Assembly (NCBI RefSeq): GCF_950295315.1
Contig: NC_080181.1
Coordinates: 32,814,441-32,878,440 of the forward strand
Direction of reading: 5' to 3'
Source of the DNA: Erinaceus europaeus
Lineage: Eukaryota > Chordata > Mammalia > Eulipotyphla > Erinaceidae
DNA length: 64,000 nucleotides
In this document: piece after piece, positions 33,875-44,649 of the stretch
How positions within the stretch are numbered: the first letter of the stretch is position 1
Layout of the letters: every line of letters starts with the position of its first letter
The notes under the pieces: model-generated
What the model saw: the letters and a program-made list of their open reading frames with translations, nothing else
What the model was told of the DNA's origin: nothing
Database searches by the model: none
Program-made: the position numbers and the translations under genes

Positions 33875-34099
33875 ATTCATACTTTTGGGGTTGGGTGGTG
33901 GCACAATTAGTTGAGTGCACACATTATAATGTGCAAGTCCCCAGTCTCCACCTGCAGGGGGAAAACTTCTTAAGTGGTAAAGCAGTGCTGCAGGTGTCTC
34001 TCTCTGTATCTCTCTCTGTCTCTCTCTCTCCCTTTCCTCTAGATTTCTGGCTGTGTCTATGCAATAAATAAAGATAATAAAAAAAATTCATACTTTTCT
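33875..34099 (+). repeat. type B SINE with target duplication
   Basis: GGGGTTGGGTGGTGGCACAA head, CCACCTGCAGGGGGAAAAC, CT block, CTAGATTTCTGGCTGTGTC, GCAATAAATAAAGATAATAA end. ATTCATACTTTT occurs on both sides (about 33875-33886 and 34087-34098). Confidence 0.93.
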
Positions 34100-34399
34100 A
34101 CTAAATTGTTGAAAAGTCATAATGCGTCTTTTTTGCATACAAAACCAGAAAATTACATCTTGACTTTTTAAAAACCCAATATTTATGTGTAAATGAACAT
34201 ATACAGTATATTCATACATATAAACATAAAATACAGATTATATAATCAAAATAAATATTCTATCATATTTTGTAACATCTTTAAAGTTAGCAGTGTTCTT
34301 TTGGGATGCAGCATAGAAAAAAGACCTTAAAGCTAGAAATAATTAATAAAGAATAAATAAAAGAACTATTTACTTTCTTTTTGAGAAGTCAAGACAGTA

Positions 34400-34505
34400 A
34401 AGAGACCACAGCATCAGAACTTTCAGTATAGTAGTAGCTATTCTTGAATCTGGATCATGCACATGGCGAAGCAGTACACTATCAAAGTGAGTTACTTCTC
34501 TAGAA
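34400..34505 (-). repeat. type C SINE head fragment, antisense
   Basis: GAATCTGGATCATGCACATG, GCGAAGCAGTACACTATC and AGTGAGTTACTTCTCTAG are the antisense head seen also at 14140-14200. Confidence 0.6.
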
Positions 34506-34529
34506 AATATTTTTGTGTGTTAGATCTAC

Positions 34530-34665
34530 TTCTTCTTTTCTTTTCTTTTTTCCCCAGAGAGCACTGCTCAGCTGTGGTTTATGGTGGTGTGGAGAGACTG
34601 AACCTGGAACTTTAGAGCCTTAGGCAAGAGCATCTCTTTGCATAACCATTATAATTTTTACCCTT
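34530..34665 (-). repeat. type C SINE, antisense
   Basis: GAGAGCACTGCTCAGCTGTG, GTTTATGGTGGTGTGGAGAG, ACTGAACCTGGAACTTTAG and TTGCATAACCATTATAATTT are a clear antisense type C. Confidence 0.88.
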
Positions 34666-34874
34666 GAAAAGACTTCTTTTTGTAATGTAGGAGCAGTTTC
34701 TAGTGGATGAGCCTTTTGTAAAGCCATAGCTACTGAATTTACATGCACATAGCATTAAATGAAGGAAGGAGATCCACTACCTGAAAATAATAGCAAGCAA
34801 ACAAAAGTAGAGAACAATTAAAGGAATTTATACTTAAGGAAGAGAATTGACTGTCACTGGGAAAATTCCCAGTA

Positions 34875-35102
34875 TTGTAGAATTTTTTTAGCTAGAAACC
34901 ATTCCAGTCAACACCAAATGGAGACACTAAAACTCAAATGAATACCCACAGTCTTACTGTCTCATAGAACTAGAGAATGGAGTTTGAAAGGACGATGACT
35001 GCTACAGATTAAAGGAAGATGCCATAAAAGCGATTTTCATAGAGGAGGTCCTATATTTTGTATAAAGTATCTTTTTATAATCTCTAAATGATTCTTCAAC
35101 TT
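34875..35102. repeat. left copy of a ~200-bp direct duplication
   Basis: CTTACTGTCTCATAGAACTA, AGAATGGAGTTTGAAAGGAC, TTGTATAAAGTATCTTTTTA and ATGATTCTTCAACTTC recur at 35475-35683 in the same orientation, about 580-600 bp downstream. Identity is about 85% by eye. The family is not recognised. Confidence 0.85.
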
Positions 35103-35474
35103 CTCATATATAAAGAAGATCAATAACCACCCAGTTCACAATGCAAGGTGATACAGTGATTTTTCTATCTGCCCAGGAGAAGGGAGACTAAAGGAAAATT
35201 TGAATCTTTCAAGCATATTACCCACTGAAAACAAAATTTCAGTGTATTCAAAGAAGCACAACATAATTCAGTCACAGTGTTTGGAATATGATCCAAATTA
35301 CTAGACTGCAAAGAAATAGGCAAAAGGTGGCCCCAAATCAACAGCAAGGATAAACAGTGAAGAGCCAATCTAAACCAAGCTGCATGATAGACAGAATTAG
35401 CACACAGGAATGTGAGTAGGTGCCATTATAACTAAGAGCAAGCATAGAAAGGAAAATGCATGAAAGAATCAGAA
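35103..35474. other. unclassified spacer between the direct copies
   Basis: No gene or known repeat; may be part of the duplicated unit. Confidence 0.4.
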
Positions 35475-35683
35475 ATTCTAGCCAAGAAACTAAAAAAAAA
35501 AAAAAAATCTATGCACAGAGAATTACCCACATTCTTATTGTCTCATAGAAATACAAGATGGAGTTTGAGATGATGATGGCTGCTGCAAATTGAGAGAAGA
35601 TGCCATGAAACAGATTTTCATACAGAAAGTCCTACATTTTGTATAAAGTATCTGTTTATAATCTCTGAATGATTCTTCAACTT
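35475..35683. repeat. right copy of the ~200-bp direct duplication
   Basis: CTTATTGTCTCATAGAAATA, TTGTATAAAGTATCTGTTTA and ATGATTCTTCAACTTC mirror the left copy. Confidence 0.85.
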
Positions 35684-35754
35684 CATGGCACCACTTCAAT
35701 AATTTATATGATTGAAAATAATTCTATTTTCTTTCTTTGCCCCTTTGTTTCTTG

Positions 35755-35824
35755 TTATCTCTTCCTTTTGGTCTTCCTTCCTTCCTTTCTTACACTTTCT
35801 TTCTTTCTTCCTCTCTTTCTTTCC
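35755..35824. repeat. CT-rich simple repeat
   Basis: (TTCC)n/(TTTC)n pyrimidine tract next to an antisense SINE tail. Confidence 0.85.
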
Positions 35825-36062
35825 TAATTGGCACCAGGATTATCACGGGGTTGAATAGGGCAGAGAGAAATTGAGAGGAGCGGTAGAGAGATAGAGAGAG
35901 AGAGAGACAGAAGAGAGAGATAGAGAGAGATTAGACTCCTGTAGAACTTCTTCACTACTTGTAAAGAGGCACCCCCTGCTGCTGGAGATCAGAAGTTCTA
36001 ACTCTGGTCCTTGTTTATGGTGATGTGTGCACTCAACCAGGTGCACCACCACTTGGACCTAA
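35825..36062 (-). repeat. type B SINE, antisense
   Basis: GGGCAGAGAGAAATTGAGAG, a GAGATAGAGAGA tract, CTTCTTCACTACTTGTAAAG and GTGCACTCAACCAGGTGCAC are antisense type B. Confidence 0.92.
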
Positions 36063-36149
36063 AGATAATTCATTTATTCGTAATAAAAAATCATATAAAG
36101 TGGCCATTATATGTTATCTAAGAACTTAAATATTTAAATATACTAGCAC

Positions 36150-36300
36150 TTGTCTGGTAAGGAAGAAAGAGCATTGCACTTTGAATCAAGAAAGTCAAAT
36201 TTTGGCTCAATTATGGAAATCTCCATATGATATGGAGGAAGGGCCTTCTGTTGCTCTATCAAATATAAGGCTGAATCCCTATAATCTTGAAACCTTTTGC
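36150..36300 (+). repeat. MIR SINE (MIR3-like)
   Basis: GTAAGGAAGAAAGAGCATTG, CACTTTGAATCAAGAAAGTC and TTTTGGCTCAATTATGGAAA match the first half of a MIR. The end with ATGGAGGAAGGGCC looks like the MIR3 3' part. Confidence 0.68.
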
Positions 36301-37431
36301 TATAGATCTGCGTATAGTTCCCCAACTACTTAGTAGGAAAGTTAAGACCAACACAAAGGTCTTCTGCTAAGGGTTTTCCTGAATTAAAGAAAACCAGGAA
36401 TACTTAACCAAACATATGTCACCTTCAATATTATGTCTTTGTGGGATTAACACATTATAATTCCTATAGCTTTATCCTGCAAAGGGATTAGAGTAATATT
36501 GGATTGGGCTCCCTAGTTGAGAGAAGTATTATTCCTTTACTCTCCATCAAAATTTAGCAGAACTGCACTTGGAAATCAAAATAATCCATATCACACCAGG
36601 TTCCAGCAATGCTTAGAGAATCATCAAATTTCTGTTTCTCTGATGAAGCCTAACAGAAATAAAGTGGGTGGTGACAGAATTGAAAATTTAATCAGAATGA
36701 GGTTCTGTTTTGAGTATGTGCATTTCAAAAACCCATTTATTTAATGTACTGTAAGTCTAGGAAAGGAATTTTAAAACTTCTGATCAGACACTGGAATGCT
36801 AAACTCTGACAAGGGAAGCAAAGGTACTTTATGACTTTGTTTTTCCCTTTTACAGAGAATACTTACTTATTTAATGTCCCTAGAAGTTTGTTTTATTCAA
36901 TTTCCTTTCTTTACAAGTTTTTTTTTCCCCATTCTTTTTGCAAGCAAGTGTTGGAAATGAAGATAAGCCAAATACATAGATTTCTTAAAAGGGGATGTGT
37001 ATTTTCAAACTTCACTGTTTTTCGTTTCACTGTGCTGAGATGACAGCCCTGGCTCTCCTTGGGGAATCTGTGGGCTGCTGTCACACCCACCAGCTTTCCA
37101 AACACAGACCAGACACAATTTCTCACTTTTAGACCAGGGCACCACTCGTCAGCCCTGAATGCTCGCTCAACATGTTCTTTTGATGCCTGTATCCTCATAT
37201 GGAATAAGCTTTGCCACAGAAAAGGGACCTCTGTGTTCACAAGTAACACAGAAATGTCTCTTACAGATGGAGATGAAAGTCAAAATAAATATGAATGTTT
37301 GGGGACAGAGCCTACATGGCTTACTGAAAGTGAGGATATTAATGAAGTATTTGGATATACATGAAAGGGAATCCATCCACACAGGAGTCTGGTGGGAGGG
37401 AAGAAGAATTTATGTTCACTGTGATTTCACA
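36301..37431. other. unclassified, relatively repeat-poor DNA
   Basis: Overlapping open frames of 91-112 codons on both strands at 36911-37434 are not supported by any motif or splice structure. It remains one of the less repetitive parts of the window. Confidence 0.45.
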
Positions 37432-37500
37432 TAAATCATATAATCTTGGGTTTGGTAGAGACTTCAGAGTTCATCTAATACAACTGTATTCTCAAAGTAG
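37432..37500 (-). repeat. possible MIR3-like fragment, antisense
   Basis: AATCATATAATCTTGGGTTT and AGACTTCAGAGTTCATCTAA resemble the antisense 3' end of MIR3. Short and diverged. Confidence 0.4.
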
Positions 37501-37869
37501 AGTTCCTGAGAGCTAAAGATTCACCTTAGATTTTTTTCAAGAATTAATATAATAAGAATTAAGCAACCATTGTACTGACCATGGGCCTCTCCTGTTATCA
37601 TCTGTTGTATAGGCAAATAGGTTTTTTTTTTTTAAATTTTTGTAGTATGGGACCCTTTCCATTGTTTTAAATTATTGTTAACCATATAGTTAGTCCTTAC
37701 TATTTGGCTCTTACACTTGTGCAAAAAAGATAAAAAATAATAAGAGATAAAATAAAAAAGAATAATTAAGTTAGGACTCACTGATTTCCAGGATAATAAA
37801 AGTTGCAACATTTTAGAAATCAGGTTTCATTTTCTTTTTTTTTAATTACCCTAATTGCCTTGGTAGGCT
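37501..37869. other. unclassified AT-rich DNA
   Basis: No gene seen. A poly-T run lies near 37622-37633. Confidence 0.4.
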
Positions 37870-38159
37870 ACTTTTTTTAGTATTTATTTATTTTTCCCCT
37901 TTTGTTGCTCTTTTTTATTGTTGTTGTAGTTATTATTGTTGTTATTGCTGTCGTCATTGTTGGATAGGACAGAGAAAAATGGAGAGAAGAGGGGAAGACA
38001 GAGAGGGAGAGAGAAAGATAGACACCTCCAGACCTGCTTCACAGGCTGTAAAGTGACCCCCTGGTAGGTGGAGAGCCAGGGACTCAGACCCGGATCCTAA
38101 CACAGGTCCTTGCACTTGGCGCCACATGTACTTAACCCGCTCTGCTACCGCCCGACTCC
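37870..38159 (-). repeat. type A SINE, antisense
   Basis: CCCCTTTTGTTGCTCTTTTT, TTGGATAGGACAGAGAAAAA, CACCTCCAGACCTGCTTCAC and the head end CGCTCTGCTACCGCCCGACT. The target duplication is at best 7 bp (GGTAGGC / GGTAGAC). Confidence 0.94.
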
Positions 38160-38678
38160 AGGTAGACAAAATTCTTGAGTATATTTATTGATGTTTTAAC
38201 TCTGAAATGAATTACTAAAAATGCAGTGTTATTCTAATAGCTTCCCCAGCCTGTTCTGTTGTTCTCAAGATTTTAAAAGAGCATGGTTAGTTTCTGTCCT
38301 AAAGGAGTCTATAGCTTTATGTTCTAAGCACAACAACAAAACAAAAGTAATCAAATAGAGGCACACAATGACATTCTTCCAATCAAAAGTGCTTAAGATA
38401 CTGGAAGTACTATCATTGTTCATCGAGCATTGGTTGTATACTGAAAAAGAAAGGTGAAGCAAATATTGGGACTATTTGGTTGGGTGAATAAAAGCCTAAG
38501 GTAGAATTAAACTACTTTCTAATATATTAAAATTACCTTAAGTAAGATGCCAGTCAGTTAATATTCATTTAATTTCTGACTCTAAGATAAAAGAAAACAG
38601 TGTAATGGAAAATAAAATAAGACATGAGTATCCTGGCTATAAATTAGATGGAAGTGTTTAGTTTTCATTAGGAAGTCA
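38160..38678. other. unclassified non-coding DNA
   Basis: No gene or repeat recognised. Confidence 0.45.
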
Positions 38679-39120
38679 TGTTATTGTTGCAGAAATTATC
38701 CCCAAACACTAGACCAGAGCCGAGAGTGGTTTAAAGAGAGGAATTTACTTCACAGTGGGCAAGAGAACTGGATTGCTCCAGGAAGTTCTCTGCATCAAAC
38801 AAAGGAATGCACATGCTTATAGGGAAATTTTCATTCTGGTTACACTACACTTACAAAGGATCAGGACAGGGTAAATGTTTTACATCCACACAGTGCAACT
38901 CAGGTCTGGAGCCAGTTGATATATGGGGGATGGAACTTATCTATTCCATCCAGGCCCGAACTCCTCCCTGATTCTGCCCAGCCTGGACTCCTCCCTAATG
39001 GCTCTGATCTCACACAGATATCTCAGCTGTTATGCTTAGGAATGTTGGGATGGGTTGCAGCAGCAGCAACCTCTGATTGCTTTAAGGCCAGGACACGAGG
39101 GGAATATGAACACAGGTTAT
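38679..39120 (-). mobile_element. solo LTR of an endogenous retrovirus, antisense
   Basis: The 430-bp element at 38685-39114 begins TGTTGCAG and ends GAACACA on the plus strand, giving TG...CA ends. It is flanked by TGTTAT (38679-38684) and GGTTAT (39115-39120), a 6-bp duplication with one mismatch. On the minus strand GTAAATTCCTCTCTTTAAAC followed by CTCGGCTCTGGTCTAGTG looks like an LTR R/U5 region, with a possible TATA-like CCTATAAG upstream. No internal retroviral sequence is present. Confidence 0.72.
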
Positions 39121-39189
39121 GACAAAGGGATATGCATCCTATATTCATCCGTTATCTACATCTGTCATGATTACTTTAAAAACATGTTT

Positions 39190-39440
39190 AGGAGCCTGAC
39201 AGTTTGCTTGTGCAGTAGAGCACCTACTTTACTCTGTGTGGTTTGAACCCCACATGGGAGCTCCTTCAGGGAAAGAGCTTCATGAATGGTAGAGCAGCAC
39301 TGTAATATCTTTCCTTCTCTCTCTGACTCTCCCTCTTTGTCTTTTACACTCTTGCTATAACAAAACAAACAATCAAACGAATATACAGCAGGAACAGTGG
39401 AGTTGTGCAAGCACTGATAAACCTGGTGGAAAAGTTAATT
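39190..39440 (+). repeat. type B-like SINE with decayed 3' module
   Basis: CAGTTTGCTTGTGCAGTAGA head, GGTTTGAACCCCACATGGG B box, GAATGGTAGAGCAGCACTGT, CT block, then GCAGGAACAGTGGAGTTGTG...AAACCTGGTGG as the 3' module. Confidence 0.82.
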
Positions 39441-39493
39441 AATAGCACTAAGCAAAGACATTTTAATGTTGATGCTATCACTCATCAATATCT

Positions 39494-39570
39494 TCTTATC
39501 TAGAGAGAGAGAGAGAGAGAGAGAGAAAGAAAGACACATAGGGAGAGAAAGAGAGAGAGAGAGAGAGACG
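39494..39570. repeat. (GA)n microsatellite
   Basis: Interrupted GAGAGA run. Confidence 0.95.
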
Positions 39571-40480
39571 AGAGGTTAAAAGCTGGATAAAAGTGATGAA
39601 TAGCCTTTGACATTTTGATTTTTTTTCATTAGTTATTTAGAAAGTGAAAGAAAACAGAGCTTATATGACAGTGTTTTTTCCACTGGAATTATTTATTCCC
39701 AGCTTTGGAACTATGCAGCACTAACAAACAATATGTCTTCCTATGACTGAACAGACAGTTCAAAATCCAGACCTCATTAATCATAAAACAGAGCTTGTTT
39801 TGTCTTTTAACTAGACTGAAGAACATTCTCTACTCACAAATAGATAAGGAATGTTAACATCTGATTTTTGAAAAAATAAAATTAATTAATTATGTTATTG
39901 TAATTTCACAAAAAGAGAGCAAAGCTCTCTGAATGTGGGAGCAGTATTATTAGAATAGGAGCTACCAAAAGAGGATATATATTAGCTTTCTTTAAGAAAC
40001 TATCCAGTTTCCAAAGCTTTACCAACAGTTTTGTGATTTCCCTATATTCCACTTCCGAAGTATATACTAGACACAATTCAGAAGTTTCCTTCACATTTAG
40101 TGAAGGTTCTCACCTAGAAAAGTCAAACTCCAACAAGATTTTTTGGCAATTATATACATGGTACAAATTAAGAGCACCAAAAATCCCTTTCACCTCTATA
40201 TACTCATGCAGAACAATTCTCTAGTTTCTGCCAGTACCATTTCCCTTTCTAACGTGGTCTAGAGTTATACCTGAGATGTGTTCATAATTGAAAAAATAAC
40301 AACCATAAAAAGTATTAACAGTGGTTTTTGAATTATAGATACACAAAAGCATTTCAGTGAATTAGTGATGTCAGAAAGATGGTGGACTGGATGCTTCACG
40401 TAATTATTTCACCAGCCATAAATAATAAAAATAGTATAGATGGACTAAATTAACTCTACATAAGCTTCACCAAGTCATTA
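39571..40480. other. unclassified non-coding DNA
   Basis: No gene or clear repeat. Confidence 0.45.
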
Positions 40481-42613
40481 AAAAAATTACAGTTGTAACA
40501 TGCAGAAGAATGAAATTGAACCACTTTATCTCACCAGAAACAAAAATCAACTCCAAATGGATCAAAGACCTAAATGTCAGACCAGAAACAATTAAATACT
40601 TAGAGGAAAACATTGGTAAAACACTTTGCCACCTACACCTCAAGGACATCTTTGATGAATCAAACCCAATTGCAAGGAAGACTAAAGCAGAAACAAACCA
40701 ATGGGACTACATCAAATTGAAAAGCTTCTGCACATACAAAGAAACTATCACACAAACAAAGAGACCCCTCACAGAATGGGAGAAGATCTTCACATGCCAA
40801 ACATTAGACAAGAAACTAATCACCAAAATATATAAAGAGCTCAGCAAACTTAGCACCAAAAAAGCAAATGACCCCATCCAAAAATGGGCAGAGGATATGA
40901 ACAAAACATTCACCTCAGAGGAGATCCTAGACATGGACCTTCCATATGATCCAGTAAGTCCTCTCCTGGGGTTATACCGCAAGGACTCCATAACACCCAA
41001 CCAAAAAGAGGTGTGTACTCCTATGTTCATAGCAGCACAATTCATAATAGCTAAAACCAGGAAGCAACCCAGGTGCCCAACAACAGATGAGTGGCTAAGA
41101 AAGCTGTGGTATATATACACAGTGGAATACTATGCAGCTCTCAAGAAAAATGAACCCACCTTCTCTGACCCATCTTGGACAGAGCTAGAAGGAATTATGT
41201 TAAATGAGCTAAGTCAGAAAGATAAAGATGAGTATGGGATGATCCCACTCATCAACAGAAGTTGACTAAGAAGATCTGAAAGGGAAACTAAAAGCAGGAC
41301 CTCACCAAATTGTAAGTAGGGCACCAAAGTAAAAACCCTGTGGTGAGGGGTAGACATGCAGCTTCCTGGGACAGTGGGGGGTGGGAGTGGGTGGGAGGGA
41401 TGGGTCATAGTCTTTTGGTGGTGGGAATGGTGTTTATGTAAACTCCTAGTAAAATGTAGTCATATAAATTAATTAATACGAGAGGGGGAAAATCAATTGT
41501 ATGTCTTGAAGTTTTTCAAAACACAAACTGAATCTTTTCAATATATAGGCTGTGTATTTGATATGCGGACTCTCTCAAAAGCCTAGACCAAGTAGATCAG
41601 AAGCAACCAATAGCACAGCTATATACAAGATACTGGATACTGTACAGCAAACCCTAACAAAAGGACTTTTCAAAGTTAACCCAATTGCCAAATAATGTGA
41701 TGATAACATTAACTATCGATTGTCTTTTTGAACCCTAAGACAGCAGGAACCTCACATCTCCACTATAGAGCCTCTACTTCCCCCAGTCCTGGAACCATTG
41801 GATAGGGCCGACTGTCCCGTATGCCTCTCTCAATCCATATCAAATAATATTGCATCTGCCGATCACAACCTAACCAACACAACGATTGCCACCTCAACAT
41901 GCTTCACTTCAGACTGTGTCCAGAGACTTCACGTGTGTAATGACAACCCTTCAACTTCATTACTCGGGTGAGACCTTTCCTTTCATAGTATACTCTAATT
42001 TCATCTCAGGTGGTTCACTTTCTAACAAAGTCCCAAAACCTAGATATACACCAGTTTCTGTGAGAGAGAGCATATGTTCACACGTATCCGTAAACTACTG
42101 CAAAATATATATCTGAAAGCAGAAGTACACTAGAATTTGTAGTGAGTACCCCCCTAACACTTCCTCTCCACTATTCCAAGCTTTGGGTCCATGATTGCTC
42201 AACAATTTGTTTGGCTTCGTATGTTAACTCTCTTTTCAGTCACCAGATTCCAGATGTCATCAGGATGCCGGCCTGGCTTCCCTAGACTGAAGACCCCACC
42301 AATGTGTCCTGGAGCTCTGCTTCCCCAGAGGCTCACCCTACTAGGGAAAGAGAGAGGCAGACTGGGAGTATGGACTGACCAGTTAATGCCCATGTTCAGC
42401 GGGGAAGCAATTACAGAAGCCAGACCTTCTACCTTCTGCAACCCACAATGACCCTGGGTCCATGCTCCCAGATGGATAGAGAATGGGAAAGCTATCAGGG
42501 GAGGGGGTCGGAAATGGAGATTGGTTGGTGGGAATTGTGTGGAATTGTACCCCTCCTACCCTATGGTTTTGTTAATTAATCTTTTCTTAAAAAAAATAAA
42601 AAAAAACTACAGT
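40481..42613 (+). mobile_element. 5'-truncated young L1, intermediate 3'UTR, target duplication
   Basis: The L1 runs from 40494 to about 42600. It is flanked by AAAAAATTACAGT (40481-40493) and AAAAAACTACAGT (42601-42613, one mismatch). ORF2 ends at 41265. The 3'UTR of about 1.33 kb matches the 9.9-11.25 and 52.2-53.5 kb copies closely. Confidence 0.96.
40510..41265 (+). pseudogene. L1 ORF2 C-terminal fragment with in-frame internal deletion
   Basis: The frame starts at KLNHFISPETKINSKWIKDL and keeps [21 protein letters not shown] and [23 protein letters not shown]. It then jumps straight to [10 protein letters not shown] and continues to [20 protein letters not shown] and GMIPLINRS. Compared with the 51.5 kb copy, 78 codons (234 bp) are missing at 40927/40928, including the whole Cys-rich CWRGCG...LHCWW box. 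The open frame survives only because the deletion is a multiple of three. A truncated, non-functional copy. Confidence 0.95.
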
Positions 42614-43320
42614 ACCCAAGTGAACAACACATTCAAGTGTTAGGAAATTTCATATTTTTATTAGCCATTTTCCTTGGTGTGGTGAAGTTTTGGAGACATG
42701 TTCCAATTTCTATTATTATATCTGGCTCTGGATTGAGTGAAATATAACATACTTATAATGCTCCAATCTATTTATTGCCCAAGGGGCTGGTTTTTAGCCA
42801 ATCTAACTTAGAGCTATGGGTAATAGCAACATTGTCTGGATGTCAGGCTGGTGGAAACTATGAAAGGCAGAGGCAAGAATCACGTTATGTAAAAGTAACA
42901 GAGTTACACACACACAAATACCAAAGGCAAGATATTAAAAGCAAAGGAATACAATAGAATATCTAAGATCAAAAGATACTGAAGGTGAATCTATTTAAGA
43001 AATTGAAACACCGAGACATAGTTATGTGTACAAAGAAAACCTAAGTCAAAAATAAATAAACACTTACACCGTGCTAGAAGAAAAACTTCAATCTTAAGAC
43101 TCTCAGGTTAATTGCTATATCTAGAGCCCCATTACTAAGTGACAGTCTCCATGTTAGTCTGCAATGATTGAAGACCATGAGGCAGACACAGATACAAACA
43201 AAAAGAATATATTTAATGAAAAAAGCTGTCCCTTAAACTAACACAATCATTGACTAAACTTGCTACATGAAAATATTTTTTAAAATGCTTTCTTGCCTAA
43301 AGCTTATTCAAAAAGTTAAG
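42614..43320. other. unclassified non-coding DNA
   Basis: No gene or repeat recognised. Confidence 0.4.
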
Positions 43321-43625
43321 GGGGGGGGGCAGGTAGTGAGTCAGGTGGTAGCTCAGCAGTGGGTTAAGTACACATGGCAGGAAGTGCAAGGACCTGCACA
43401 AGTATCTGGTTCAAGCCACAGGTTCCCCACTGCAGGGGAGTTGCTTCACAGGAGGTGAAGCAGGCCTGCAGGTGTTTATCTTTCTCTCCCCCTCTGTCTT
43501 CCCCTCCTCTCTCCATTTCTCTCTGTCCTATCTAACAATGACAACATCAAGAACAACAACAGTAATAATGACAACAACAATAAAAAACAAGGTCAATGTA
43601 GGGAAAATTAATGTAAAAAATTTTA
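43321..43625 (+). repeat. type A SINE
   Basis: GTCAGGTGGTAGCTCAGCAG head, GCAGGGGAGTTGCTTCACAG, TCCATTTCTCTCTGTCCTAT, CAACAACAGTAATAATGACA. The end is diverged. A G run precedes the head. Confidence 0.9.
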
Positions 43626-44117
43626 AAAAAGAGCTAAAGGGGATAATAAACAAAGAACTAAATAGAGTTGGCAAAATAATGCATAACAAAACAAATTAGA
43701 GAAAAAGGTTGTAGAACATACCTAAAATAGCAATTCTGAGGAGGCAAGAATGTATTTCTTATACTGAAAATTTCATTAGAAAAGTTCAGCCTCAGACTTT
43801 AACAGGTAGAAGAATGAATTAATTGACCTTAAGACAGAGCATTTATAATTAAAAATCTCTAAGGACAAAAAGAAAGAGTGAAGGAACATGAATAAAATTT
43901 AAGAGAATCATGAGAAATCATTAAATGGACAAATACGCTTATTATAGGAATTCAAAAAGGTTAATAAGAAAAGGGGCAGGGTTATTTAAAGAAACAATGA
44001 CTGAAAACTTCCCAAATTTTGGAAGTGCATGGACATGCAAATACAGGAAAAATGTATGCAAGAAAAACCTGAAGAGATATACACCAACACATATTATAAT
44101 AAAACCATAAAAAGACA

Positions 44118-44227
44118 ATGATGGGTAACGAGGATAGCATAGTGACTGCAAAAGACTCTCATGCCTGAGGTTTCAAGATTCCAACCCAGGCTCAATCCTT
44201 GGCACCAACACAAGTCAAAGCAAAATT
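44118..44227 (+). repeat. type C SINE
   Basis: GGATAGCATAGTGACTGCAA, GACTCTCATGCCTGAGGTTT, CCCAGGCTCAATCCTTGGC. Its 3' side runs into the purine tract. Confidence 0.8.
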
Positions 44228-44452
44228 ATGAAGAAGAAGAATAAGGAGGAAGAGGAAGAGGAGGAGGAGGAGGAGGAGAAGGAGGAGAGAAGGAGAAGGA
44301 GAAGGGGAAGGGGAAGAAGAAGTAGGAGGAGGAGAAGAAGAAGGAGAAGAAGAAGGAGGAGGAGGAGGAGGAGGAGAAGAAGAGGAGGAGGAGGAGGGAG
44401 AGGAAGGAGAAGAAGAAAAAGGAAGGGGGAAGGAGGAGGAGGAGAAGGGAAA
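44228..44452. repeat. ~225-bp homopurine (GAA/GGA)n tract
   Basis: Almost only A and G on the plus strand, with very few interruptions. It gives spurious Arg/Glu-rich, Ser/Pro/Phe-rich and Leu-rich open frames on the two strands; none is a gene. Confidence 0.95.
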
Positions 44453-44649
44453 ACAGATAGAGTATACACAAATAATACACAATATGGATTTTTCTACAGA
44501 AAGCTAGCAGGTCAGAGAATTATATTTAGAGAACTGAACAACAATAACAAAATCTCCCACTGGAAAACTCTATATCCAGAAAAACGGACAAAAAAAAAGA
44601 TAAGATACAGTTATTTGCAAATAGCATTAGATGACATAAATTATGGTGA

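Noticed and set aside
36911..37434. Frames of 91-112 codons as a possible exon
   Set aside because: Three frames on two strands overlap, none with a recognisable domain or good splice sites.
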